Assembly (NCBI RefSeq): GCF_030269685.1
Contig: NZ_BSTT01000006.1
Location: forward strand, 62,001-126,000
Origin: Actinomycetospora sp. NBRC 106378
GTDB lineage: Bacteria > Actinomycetota > Actinomycetes > Mycobacteriales > Pseudonocardiaceae
DNA length: 64,000 nucleotides
Direction of reading: 5' to 3'
Both the position numbers and the translations under genes were made by a program. The notes beneath the pieces were generated by a model. It was not told where the DNA came from. It searched no databases and saw nothing but the letters and a program-made list of their open reading frames with translations. Shown here in pieces: positions 49,418 to 57,262 of this stretch (position 1 is the stretch's first letter; each line of letters starts with the position of its first letter).

Positions 49418-50194
49418 CTAGGCGTTCGCGTAGCGCGGAGCAGGGGTGCCCGACCCGAAGTTCGCCTTCAGCACCCCGCGGGCGGACTCGTAGGCCTCCC
49501 ACTGCTCCTGGTCCTGCAGCGGCGGGATGCTGACCAGCTGACCCCGGTCGAGGTCCACCAGCGCGGCATCCACGAGGTCCTCCGCCGACATCACGCCGTC
49601 CGGGTTGCTCAGCGGGCGTCCGGCGACGTCCCAGAACTCGGTCGCGGTCGCGTTCGGCAGAACGGCCTGCGCGCGGACGTCGGTGGCCGCGAGTTCGTGC
49701 TGCAGGGACTGGGTCAGCGCGAGCACATAGGCCTTCGTCGCGCCGTAGACCCCGTTCAGGAACTCCGGGGCCACCCCGACCACCGACCCGATGTTGATCA
49801 CCGTGCCTTCACCGCGCTCCACCGCGCCGGGCACGTAGGCGTAGGTCAGGCGGGTCAGCGCCGTGACGTTCAGGGTGATCATGGCCTGCACCGCGTCCAC
49901 GTCGGACTCGACGAGCGGTCCGACACCCCCGACACCGGCATTGTTCACCAGCACGGTGATGTCGCGCTCGGAGCGCAGGACCTCCTCGACCCGGGCGAGG
50001 TCCACCTCGTCGGCCAGGTCCGCCGCCAGCACCTCGACCTTCCGGCCGGTCTCCTCGATGAGCCTGGCCGCCAGGGCCTCGAGGCGGTCGCGGTTGCGGG
50101 CGACCAGGATCAGGTCGTCACCGCGTCGTGCGAGACGGTCGGCGTAGACCGCGCCGATCCCTGACGACGCGCCGGTGATGAGAGCAGTGCTCAT
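49418..50194 (-). CDS. Short-chain dehydrogenase/reductase
   Basis: A 258-residue SDR of the DltE/YqjQ-like type: TALITGASSGIGAVYADRLA, LILVARNRDRLEALAARL (Arg suggests NADP), VLVNNAGVGGVGPLVES, TVINIGSVVGVAPEFLNGVY (Ser), GATKAYVLALTQSLQHELAA (YxxxK) and AVLPNATATEFWDVAGRPLS. Substrate unknown. A perfect palindrome lies about 100 bp upstream. Confidence 0.9.
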   Translation of the reverse strand: MSTALITGASSGIGAVYADRLARRGDDLILVARNRDRLEALAARLIEETGRKVEVLAADLADEVDLARVEEVLRSERDITVLVNNAGVGGVGPLVESDVDAVQAMITLNVTALTRLTYAYVPGAVERGEGTVINIGSVVGVAPEFLNGVYGATKAYVLALTQSLQHELAATDVRAQAVLPNATATEFWDVAGRPLSNPDGVMSAEDLVDAALVDLDRGQLVSIPPLQDQEQWEAYESARGVLKANFGSGTPAPRYANA

Positions 50195-50294
50195 GGTGAA
50201 GTCCTTCCGAGTCGGGAGAGTGAGATCGGCATGCCCGGCCGGCCGCAGGTCGTCGGACCCACTGTCGCCTATCGTGATGCCGTTGCCGATGAAA

Positions 50295-50307
50295 GCTAGT
50301 AGCTAGC
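50295..50307. promoter_or_regulatory. Operator palindrome upstream of SDR gene
   Basis: GCTAGtagCTAGC has perfect 5-bp arms in the 389-bp gap between the SDR gene and the rightward CGNR gene. It is about 100 bp before the SDR start and 280 bp before the CGNR start, so it more likely serves the SDR. The rest of this gap shows no gene. Confidence 0.45.
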
Positions 50308-50583
50308 AACTTCGGTCCGCAAGGAGCAGTTTCGGTGACACCTCCTCCTCGTTGACCGGCAACTCATCTCGCCGCACCACGGGAACCCGGGTGCAAGCGA
50401 CGCCCTTATCCAGGTTGGTGAGGCTCGGGACTCGAGGAGCCTCGGCGGACCGGACAGGGGCGAGGCGGTCGACGACCTCCCCAGGACCGGGCTCGGGGTC
50501 GCTGGTTGTCGGCAAAAGCAGTTAGCCGTGATACGTTCGCTTCCACGTCGGCTCGGTGACCGGCGTTCGGGAGGTGCGCTGGC

Positions 50584-51195
50584 ATGACTGCTCCGACCGC
50601 GGGTGCGTCCGAGCGGGACGCCGTGAACTCGGCGGAACTGGTGATCCGGTTCGTCAACACCCGCGCCGCGGGGAACGGACAGCCCGAGCTCATCGCCGAC
50701 GGGAGCGCGTTCCGCGAGTGGCTGCTCCACGAGCACCTCGTGGACGGCGCCGATCCGGTGACCGACGCCGACGCCGCGATGGCGCGGGAACTGCGGGAGG
50801 CGTTGGCGGTCCTGCTCGTCGACCATGTCGGGGCACCGATCCAGGACGGCGCCCTGGCCGCGGCCGAGAAGCACCTCCACCGCGCGGCGGGCCTGCACCC
50901 GGTGAATCTCCTCGTCGGTGCCGGCGGATGCGAGATCACGTCTCCGCAGACCGGCGTGGCGTCGGCGATCGGGCGGATCCTCGCGGCGATCTTCCGAGCG
51001 GCCACCGAGGGTTTGTGGGCCCGCTCCAAGATGTGTAGCAACCCGCCGTGCCACGCCGGCTTCCTCGACCACACCCGGAACTCCGCCGGCCTCTACTGCA
51101 GCTCGACCTGCCGCTCCCAGATGTCCATGCGCGCCTACCGTGAGCGCCGCCGGACCGAGTCCGATCCGGGCGAGCCCGCGGGCGGGCGCCCGTGA
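50584..51195 (+). CDS. CGNR zinc finger protein with ABATE-type domain
   Basis: The 203-residue protein has an N-terminal helical stress/ligand domain (SAELVIRFVNTRAAGNGQPE, ADAAMARELREALAVLLVDH). The C-terminal CGNR-type zinc finger reads KMCSNPPCHAGFLDHTRNSA, GLYCSSTCRSQMSMRAYRER. The usual CGNR tetrad is CRSQ here, while the four Cys (C-x4-C, C-x3-C) are kept. These proteins are putative transcription regulators of actinobacteria. Its stop overlaps the SRPBCC gene start, so the two are co-expressed. Confidence 0.85.
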   Translation: MTAPTAGASERDAVNSAELVIRFVNTRAAGNGQPELIADGSAFREWLLHEHLVDGADPVTDADAAMARELREALAVLLVDHVGAPIQDGALAAAEKHLHRAAGLHPVNLLVGAGGCEITSPQTGVASAIGRILAAIFRAATEGLWARSKMCSNPPCHAGFLDHTRNSAGLYCSSTCRSQMSMRAYRERRRTESDPGEPAGGRP

Positions 51196-51668
51196 CCGGG
51201 ACCGACGGCACGGACGGGACGCGGGCGGGAGACCCGGTCCGCAGGATCACCCACACCCTGACCCTCGCCCGGGACCCCGACCAGGTGTGGGCGGCGCTCA
51301 CCGACGTCGACCGGATGCCCGGCCTCCACCCGAACATGCTGTCGGCGCGGTGGGTCGACGGCGCCCACGAAGCGGAGCTGGGCGCGCGCTTCGTCAGCGA
51401 CCACGCGCACGCCGAGCACGGCGTGTGGCACGCCGTCTCACGCATCGTGGCCCTCGAGCGCGAGAAGACCATCGCCTGGACCGTGGACAGCGACCTGGCA
51501 CCCCCCACCGTGTGCCGCTTCGATCTCTGCCCGGACCTGATCGACGACCGGGGCGCAACGCCACGCACCGTCCTGCGGCAGACCTGGTTCCACGAGACAC
51601 GCCCCGGGTTCTCTGCTCCGATCGCAGAGGCGGTCGCCGACCAGCACGGCTGTCAAAGGACCACGTGA
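51192..51668 (+). CDS. SRPBCC (START-like) family protein, possibly shortened
   Basis: The 158-residue protein reads HTLTLARDPDQVWAALTDVD, RMPGLHPNMLSARWVDGAHE, GARFVSDHAHAEHGVWHAVS and TIAWTVDSDLAPPTVCRFDL, a helix-grip hydrophobic-ligand fold. The C-terminus (FSAPIAEAVADQHGCQRTT) stops about 20-25 residues short of the long helix normal for the family, just upstream of the DUF899 cassette. The end may have been lost in the cassette arrival. GTG start overlaps the CGNR stop. Confidence 0.72.
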   Translation: MTGTDGTDGTRAGDPVRRITHTLTLARDPDQVWAALTDVDRMPGLHPNMLSARWVDGAHEAELGARFVSDHAHAEHGVWHAVSRIVALEREKTIAWTVDSDLAPPTVCRFDLCPDLIDDRGATPRTVLRQTWFHETRPGFSAPIAEAVADQHGCQRTT

Positions 51669-51839
51669 CCAGGTCCAGACGCCGACCAGCCGCGCGGCGT
51701 CGACTCCTTCGACCTCCCCGTGACGACCCACACCGTGCTGCGCACGCCCTCGAGGACCCACCACGTACTGCGCGACCCGCGGGCACAAATTCCCGAAGCC
51801 GCTGCATGCGTGCCGCTCGCACAACACCGGAAGAGTGAC

Positions 51840-51865
51840 GCCGCGATAATCCCCGTTATCGCGGC
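51840..51865. repeat. Palindromic site, cassette copy 2
   Basis: Perfect 10-bp arms GCCGCGATAA and TTATCGCGGC around spacer TCCCCG, the most symmetric of the three sites in the window. It lies 128 bp upstream of the DUF899 start. Confidence 0.75.
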
Positions 51866-51992
51866 ATCGCGACGAGTCGGTCTCCGGCCGCGGCGGAGTC
51901 GTCCGGGCTGTCGAGGCGGCAGGTAGATCGACCTCTGGCAGGCTGAGCGCGGACGCCGCAAACACTCAAGACTGCTCCGGGGAAGGATCGAC

Positions 51993-52697
51993 ATGACCGG
52001 GCTGCCGTTGCCTGATCACGCACTGCCCGCGGTCGTCTCGCCGCAGGAATGGGAGGCGGCCCACGAGGCGATGCTGCTCGAGGAGAAGGAGCTCACCCGC
52101 GCCCGAGACGCGCTGGCCGCCCGACGTCGCCGGATGCCGATGACCCGCGTCGACACCAGCTACCGGTTCGTGACATCGCAGGGTGAGGTCGGGCTGCTCG
52201 AGCTGTTCCAGGGACGCCGGCAGTTGCTGGTCTACCGCTTCTTCTTCCAACCCGACGTCGACGGGTGGCCCGAGAAGGGCTGCGCCGGCTGCTCCTACCT
52301 CGCCGATCACGTCCCGCACCTGGCGCACCTCAACGCTTGGGACACCTCTTTCGTCGTGGTGTCCCCAGCGAGCCCGGAGCAGATCACAGAACTCCAGACC
52401 CGCATGGGATGGCGACACATCCCCTGGTTCTCACTGCCCGACGACACCTTCAGCCGCGACTTCAACGTCAACGAATACTTCGGACTCAACGTGTTCCTTC
52501 GCGACGACCACGATCAGATCTATCGCACCTACTACGTCTCCGCCCGCGGGGTGGAGCCGCTACTGCCGACCCTGTCGATGCTCGATCTCACGCCGCTGGG
52601 ACGCCAAGAAGATTGGGAAGACACTCCAACTGGCCGCCCCCAGCTCCCCGCCTACCGAGCCAGACGCCACGACGAATACCCAGCAGCCCCACACTGA
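51993..52697 (+). CDS. DUF899 family thioredoxin-like protein (copy 2)
   Basis: The 234-residue product differs from copy 1 at five positions only (EKELTRAR, LPDDTFSRDFNVNEYF, HDQIYRTYY, DEYPAAPH), all outside the GCAGC CxxC pair. Both genes are intact, so both copies may still be made. The near identity of the coding part compared with the looser 3' flank suggests either recent duplication with flank wear or selection/gene conversion on the gene. GGGGAAGGA precedes the ATG, as in copy 1. Confidence 0.85.
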   Translation: MTGLPLPDHALPAVVSPQEWEAAHEAMLLEEKELTRARDALAARRRRMPMTRVDTSYRFVTSQGEVGLLELFQGRRQLLVYRFFFQPDVDGWPEKGCAGCSYLADHVPHLAHLNAWDTSFVVVSPASPEQITELQTRMGWRHIPWFSLPDDTFSRDFNVNEYFGLNVFLRDDHDQIYRTYYVSARGVEPLLPTLSMLDLTPLGRQEDWEDTPTGRPQLPAYRARRHDEYPAAPH

Positions 52698-52864
52698 CCG
52701 TCTGGCACCTACCGATCTGGCACGCGGTCCGAGACCACTCCTCCGAGCCCTCCCCCTCACGAAGGCCGACTTCGCTCCTCCCGCGACCTGGATACAACGT
52801 CGAGTTGCTAATGCGAGGCACAGGTCGTGCGAGCAAGACAGGTCGACCGCATCCGCACGTTATG

Positions 52865-54703
52865 TCAGCCTTCGGTGGCCTCCGAACCATTTCCGGATAG
52901 GGCGAGGCTGGTGCGCCATTCTTCGGCTTCGGCGAACTCGGTGTATTCGAGGAGGTGTTTGCGGGCTTCGGTGCGCCCGAGGACGTCGAGGACTTCGGCG
53001 GGGGTGGCGCGGAAGAACTCTCGGCGTAGGTTGACGCGGTTGACGCGGCGGTCGGCGAGGTCATGGTGTAGCCGGTTCTCGAGGCTGACGGCGTCTTCGC
53101 TGAAGACGAGGGCGTGGACGTCGAATCTGAACGGCACGGAGGCGTCGCCGAGTTCGCGGACTCGTTCGCGGGGGTCGAGGCGGCGGGTGAGCCCGATCTT
53201 GACCATGTTCTCGCCGAAGGCGCCGACGTTGGAGATGACGTAGACCCAGCCGGTGCGGATGTTGGCTTCGCGGCGCTCGACGCCGGCGATGGCTTCGCCG
53301 ATCTCGGCGAGCTTCTCGGCGGCCTCGGCGACCTTGTCCTCGTCGCCCTGGGTCTCCCACTTCTGTTGGACGCGTTCCCAGTGTGATTGCTCCTTGGCCA
53401 GCCGGGTCTTCTCCCGCTCGAACTCCTTGCGGGCGGCGTCCTCGTCGCGTTGGCGTTCCCGCTCGGCGCGGATACGCTCCTTCTCCTCTTCCTGCTTGGC
53501 GAGGTAGTCCGCGGTGAGTTCGAGCTCCTGAACGCGGGTGGAGTGGTAGCCGGGGTCGATGCGGATGTGCATGGTGGCGCCGAGCTTGGCGATGGTGTCG
53601 CGGGCCTTGTCCAGCCGTTCGATCGAGGAGGGCAGGCGGTGCGGGCGCATGGTGCGCACGCAGTTGTCGGCTTCGGCGTTGTAGGCGCGCAGCATGAGCT
53701 TGGAGAAGTCGCGGACCATCTTGCGGCCCTCGGTGGTGGAGCCGTTCACCGTCCAGCTGGTGGTCGACAAGATGGCCGAGTCGCGTCGGACGAGGGTCTT
53801 GATGGCGTCCTTGAGATGGTCCAGTTGGCTCTTGTACGCAACGGCGTCGGCGAGGCGGTGGCGGTACTCGTAGATGCCGGCTTCCTGCAGCATCGCCAGG
53901 TCCTCGGTGACGACGATCTGGGCCTGCAGCTCGGCCAGCCGGGCCTGCTGGCGGTCGAGGTCGCGCTCGATGACCCGGACCCGGTCCTTGGCCTCGGTCC
54001 GGGCGAACAGCACGATCCGCTCGGCTTCGGCGGTCGCGGCCCGCTCACGGGCCTCGCTCTGCTCGTGGGTCTTGTGGGCCCGCTGCTGCGCGGCTCGCGC
54101 GGCGTCGTCGGCGGCGACCAATTCGGCGCGGGTGCGGGCGAGTTGCTCCGCGGCGAGCGCGGTCTCCTGCTCCAGGGCTGCGACGTCCTTGTTCTGCAGC
54201 GCAGCGACGCGGGCCGACAGCTGCCCGGCCTGGCCGCGCAGCGCGTGGATCTCGCGGCCGGCGCCGGCCCGGGTGTGGGCGAGCTCGGCCTCGAGGGCGG
54301 CGACCCGCTCGGCCAGGGCACTGTTCTCGGCCTCCACGTCGCGGCGACGTCGACCGCCGAACAGGCCACGCCGAGGCTCAGACGCCGGGTCGGGGAGCGG
54401 TGGGGACGGCGGCGCGGGCCGGGGAGCAGGGATGACGTCAGGCACCCGATGGCGGCCGGCTCCGGCCGGTGACGACTCGGCAGGCCCGGCAGGGGCGGTG
54501 ATGGCGTGGCCCGGGTGAGGCGTCCGTCCGGGCGCGGGTAGCGGGCGTGACGTGGGAGCCGAGGGCACCGGTCCCCCGCCGAGCGGCCGTTCCGGCGGGG
54601 TCGGTCCTGGAGCCGCGAAAGGACCGGCGGAGTCGGCGGCCGACGGCATCCATCGCACCCCGCCTGAGTAGCCCTCGCGGTGACCGCCCTGGTCCATGTC
54701 CAC
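52865..54703 (-). CDS. DUF4041 coiled-coil protein with T5orf172 (GIY-YIG-like) C-terminal domain
   Basis: The 612-residue protein has a disordered Pro-rich lead (1-115) and a long coiled coil (about 120-270, VEAENSALAERVAALEAELA and following). The DUF4041 region comes next (LAMLQEAGIYEYRHRLADAV, DYHSTRVQELELTADYLAKQ-type segments), then a second charged helix. The C-terminal T5orf172/MUG113 domain reads GWVYVISNVGAFGENMVKIG, LTRRLDPRERVRELGDASVP and LENRLHHDLADRRVNRVNLR. The GWVYV...VKIGLTRR pattern is the GIY-YIG-type core. Such proteins occur in phages and mobile regions; function is unknown, with DNA handling or defence suspected. It ends exactly at the cassette border. Confidence 0.82.
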   Translation of the reverse strand: MDMDQGGHREGYSGGVRWMPSAADSAGPFAAPGPTPPERPLGGGPVPSAPTSRPLPAPGRTPHPGHAITAPAGPAESSPAGAGRHRVPDVIPAPRPAPPSPPLPDPASEPRRGLFGGRRRRDVEAENSALAERVAALEAELAHTRAGAGREIHALRGQAGQLSARVAALQNKDVAALEQETALAAEQLARTRAELVAADDAARAAQQRAHKTHEQSEARERAATAEAERIVLFARTEAKDRVRVIERDLDRQQARLAELQAQIVVTEDLAMLQEAGIYEYRHRLADAVAYKSQLDHLKDAIKTLVRRDSAILSTTSWTVNGSTTEGRKMVRDFSKLMLRAYNAEADNCVRTMRPHRLPSSIERLDKARDTIAKLGATMHIRIDPGYHSTRVQELELTADYLAKQEEEKERIRAERERQRDEDAARKEFEREKTRLAKEQSHWERVQQKWETQGDEDKVAEAAEKLAEIGEAIAGVERREANIRTGWVYVISNVGAFGENMVKIGLTRRLDPRERVRELGDASVPFRFDVHALVFSEDAVSLENRLHHDLADRRVNRVNLRREFFRATPAEVLDVLGRTEARKHLLEYTEFAEAEEWRTSLALSGNGSEATEG

Positions 54704-55056
54704 CTGTCACTCCCCCGACCTCGACGGCGGCTCGTGCCGTCGTCGAGGCGGGCATCGACGGTCAGCCGGAGGCTGTTAGCTCCTGACCAGCGCTGCGAGC
54801 GGGAATCAGTCGGATGCCGCAACGCGGGCCGACGTGCAGTTCCTGCGCATGGTCCCGAGCCAGCCGCGCCTCGGCGCCGGCCATCCGCTGCGACCCCGGC
54901 CGTTAAGCGGGCCGGCTGTCGACCTCCGGCACGTGATCGACATCAGGTACCGCGCTCCTGCTCCCACAGTGGGTGTTCGCGACGTGGTCGCCTCCGCGCA
55001 CGGCCGGACGCCGGACCAGGGCGCCCCTGCGCCTGGCGCTCCACGTCGGCACCCGG
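54704..55056. other. Intergenic region, no gene seen
   Basis: About 350 bp between the DUF4041 gene start and the promoter of the GntR operon. A plus-strand frame from 54834 is continuous with the GntR gene but its first part has no family character. No repeat stands out. Confidence 0.45.
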
Positions 55057-55082
55057 TTGACAGATTCTCGATTATCGATAAT
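55057..55082 (+). promoter_or_regulatory. Promoter/operator of the molybdenum hydroxylase operon
   Basis: TTGACA at 55057-55062 matches a -35 box, and the perfect 12-bp palindrome ATTATCGATAAT at 55071-55082 lies where spacer and -10 would be. The site is 46 bp before the GntR start. The geometry suggests GntR represses its own operon by covering the promoter. Confidence 0.6.
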
Positions 55083-55127
55083 TCTCGTCCTCGTCCGAGT
55101 GACGGGCATCTCAACGGTGAGGGGCAC

Positions 55128-55802
55128 ATGGTGCGTGAGAACGAGGGGGCGCTGACTCGCGGCGGCCTGCGTGAGCAGGTCCGGGAGCTCGTCCTGCGGC
55201 GCATCCTCGACGGTGTCTACGGCCCCGGTGAGCGGATCGTCGAGCACCGGCTCACCAAGGAGCTCGGGATCAGTCAGGCCCCGGTGCGCGAGGCGCTGCG
55301 CGAGCTCGAGGCGATGCGCTTCGTCGAGAGCCAGCCCAACCGCGGGGTCCGGGTGCGGGCGATGACCGCCCATGAGCTGGGCGAGATGTACCCGGTCCGT
55401 GCGGCGCTGGAGGAGGTCGCGGGGCGGACCGCGGCACCTCTGATCACCGAGGAGACCCTGGGGCTGCTCGACGCCGAGATCGGCGAGATGCGCGACGCCG
55501 CGTCGCGGGCCGACGTGCACAGCCAGCTCCACCACGACGCCCGCTTCCACGAGCTGATCATCGAGGCGTCCGGCAACTCGCTGCTGTTCGACCTGTGGCG
55601 CTCGCTGCACGTCGAGACGCGCACGTTGATCACCTTCTCGCGGGTCGACCACGACCTGCTGGCGATCGCCGACCTGCATCTCCCGATCGTCCGCGCGCTG
55701 CGCCACCGCGACCCCGAGCTGGTCGGCAAGGAGATGCGCGACCACATCGAGCACTTCGGGGCGCTCGTGATGGGCGCATCGCCCGACGAGCACGAGCACT
55801 GA
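55128..55802 (+). CDS. GntR/FadR-type regulator with FCD domain
   Basis: The 224-residue protein has a GntR winged helix (GGLREQVRELVLRRILDGVY, PGERIVEHRLTKELGISQAP, VREALRELEAMRFVESQPNR) and an FCD ligand domain with YPVRAALEEVAGRTAAPLI, HDARFHELIIEASGNSLLF and DLHLPIVRALRHRDPELVGK. The Asp/His residues of FCD metal sites are present. ATG 55128 follows GGTGAGGGG. It is the first gene of the operon it probably controls, reacting to a carboxylate intermediate. Confidence 0.9.
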   Translation: MVRENEGALTRGGLREQVRELVLRRILDGVYGPGERIVEHRLTKELGISQAPVREALRELEAMRFVESQPNRGVRVRAMTAHELGEMYPVRAALEEVAGRTAAPLITEETLGLLDAEIGEMRDAASRADVHSQLHHDARFHELIIEASGNSLLFDLWRSLHVETRTLITFSRVDHDLLAIADLHLPIVRALRHRDPELVGKEMRDHIEHFGALVMGASPDEHEH

Positions 55803-55848
55803 CACCACTACGTCTGCCGCCGGCACCGAAGCCGGGGAAGGATTCGCC

Positions 55849-56736
55849 GTGAAGCCAGCCGTCTTCTCCTACCAGTCACCTCGAACCCTGGACGAGGTGT
55901 TCGGCGAGCTCGCCGAACACGGCTCGGACGCCCGCGTCCTCGCGGGCGGGCAGAGCCTGATCCGGCTCATGAACGCCCGCACCGAGACCCCCGGGGTCCT
56001 GGTGGACATCAACCGGATCCCCGGGCTCGACGAGGTCACCGTCGAGGACGGCGTGGTGCGGATCGGGGCCCTGGTGCGCCAGCGGACCTCCGAGGTCTCC
56101 CCGGTCATCCGGGAACACACCCCGGTGTTCAGCGAGGCGGGCGCCGAGGTCGCGCACGTCTCGGTCCGCGAGCGGGGCACGGTCGTGGGCAGCATCGCCT
56201 TCGCCGACCCCTGCGCCGAGTTACCGACCGCGCTCGTCGCCCTCGACGGCGAGATCGTGGCGCGCAGCACCCGCGGCGAGCGCGTCATCCCCGCCGAGCA
56301 GATGTTCCTCGGTCCCTACCGGACCGCGCTGGCCGAGGACGAGATGGCGGTCGAGGCGCGCCTGCCCGCCCTGCCCACCGGGCGGACCGGATCGGCGTTC
56401 CTGGAGATCACCCGCCGCCACGGCGAGCTCCCGGTCTGCGGGGTCGCCTCGATCCTGCGTCTCGACGACGACGGCCAGATCACCGAGGCACGGATCTCGG
56501 TCGGGGCGGTCGGCGACCGGCCGCAGCGCGCGCGAGCCGCCGAATCGGCCCTGCTGGGCCGCACCACCGACCCCGAGGTGTGGCGCGAAGCCGGGGAACT
56601 GGCCGCCCGCGAGATCGAGCCACGCCCCACCGTGCACGGCTCCTCGGCCTACCGCCGACACCTCGCCTCCGTCGTCACGCGGCGCTCGCTGTCCCGGGCC
56701 GCCGCCCGCGCCCTGGAAGGAGCTCACCATGTCTGA
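55849..56736 (+). CDS. coxM: Molybdenum hydroxylase FAD-binding (medium) subunit
   Basis: The 295-residue protein is a CoxM/CutM-type FAD subunit: FSYQSPRTLDEVFGELAEHG, VLAGGQSLIRLMNARTETPG (first FAD motif), INRIPGLDEVTVEDG, and VRERGTVVGSIAFADPCAEL (second FAD motif). The CO dehydrogenase C-terminal domain follows. It passes electrons from the FeS subunit to an acceptor. GTG 55849 follows GGGGAAGG. It overlaps the small subunit gene by eight bases. Confidence 0.88.
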   Translation: MKPAVFSYQSPRTLDEVFGELAEHGSDARVLAGGQSLIRLMNARTETPGVLVDINRIPGLDEVTVEDGVVRIGALVRQRTSEVSPVIREHTPVFSEAGAEVAHVSVRERGTVVGSIAFADPCAELPTALVALDGEIVARSTRGERVIPAEQMFLGPYRTALAEDEMAVEARLPALPTGRTGSAFLEITRRHGELPVCGVASILRLDDDGQITEARISVGAVGDRPQRARAAESALLGRTTDPEVWREAGELAAREIEPRPTVHGSSAYRRHLASVVTRRSLSRAAARALEGAHHV

Positions 56737-57262
56737 CAAGCAGCGCATCACCGTCACCGTCAACGACCAGGAGCACGACCTCCTCGTCGAGCCCCGCACG
56801 CTGGCCCTGGACCTGCTGCGCGACGAGCTGCGCCTGACCGGCACCCACGCCGGCTGCGAACAGGGCGTCTGCGGCGCGTGCACGATCCTGGTCGACGGCA
56901 AGATCACGCGGGCCTGCCTGATGTTCGCCGTGCAGCTCGACGGCTGCTCGGTCGAGACCGTCGAGTCCCTCGGCAGCCCCGACGGCACCATGCACCCCAT
57001 CCAGCGGGCCTTCAGCGAGAACCACGGCCTGCAGTGCGGCTTCTGCACCCCCGGGATGCTCATGGTCACCCAGGAGCTGCTGCGCCGGGAGCCCCGTCCC
57101 GACGCCGAGACCGCCCGCGCCGCGATCGCCGGGAACCACTGCCGCTGCACCGGCTACCAACACATCGTCGCCTCGGTCTGCGCGGCCGGCCGCGCCATGT
57201 CCGAGGCCGAGCACCAGCACGTCGACCGGCAGGACGTCGAGCACCAGGGGGCGAGGGCATGA
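56729..57262 (+). CDS. coxS: Molybdenum hydroxylase [2Fe-2S] (small) subunit
   Basis: The 177-residue protein has a plant-ferredoxin cluster site (GTHAGCEQGVCGACTILVDG with three Cys, then the fourth in TRACLMF). The second all-helical cluster domain reads GLQCGFCTPGMLMVTQELL and GNHCRCTGYQHIVASV. This is the standard two-cluster layout of the xanthine oxidase family small subunit. GAAGGAG precedes the ATG. The stop overlaps the large subunit start (ATGA). Confidence 0.93.
   Translation: MSDKQRITVTVNDQEHDLLVEPRTLALDLLRDELRLTGTHAGCEQGVCGACTILVDGKITRACLMFAVQLDGCSVETVESLGSPDGTMHPIQRAFSENHGLQCGFCTPGMLMVTQELLRREPRPDAETARAAIAGNHCRCTGYQHIVASVCAAGRAMSEAEHQHVDRQDVEHQGARA

Larger units (their letters stand above)
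51838..52864 (+). repeat. DUF899 cassette, copy 2 of a 1-kb direct repeat
   Basis: Second copy of the 1-kb unit at 3199-4222, in the same orientation 48.6 kb away. It begins at the perfect palindrome, keeps leader and gene almost unchanged, and ends at the same CGTTATG block. The stop of the DUF4041 gene lies in the next bases (52865-52867). The leader differs by small changes only (CCACTTCAAG against ACACTCAAG). The 3' flank has changed most. Confidence 0.8.
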
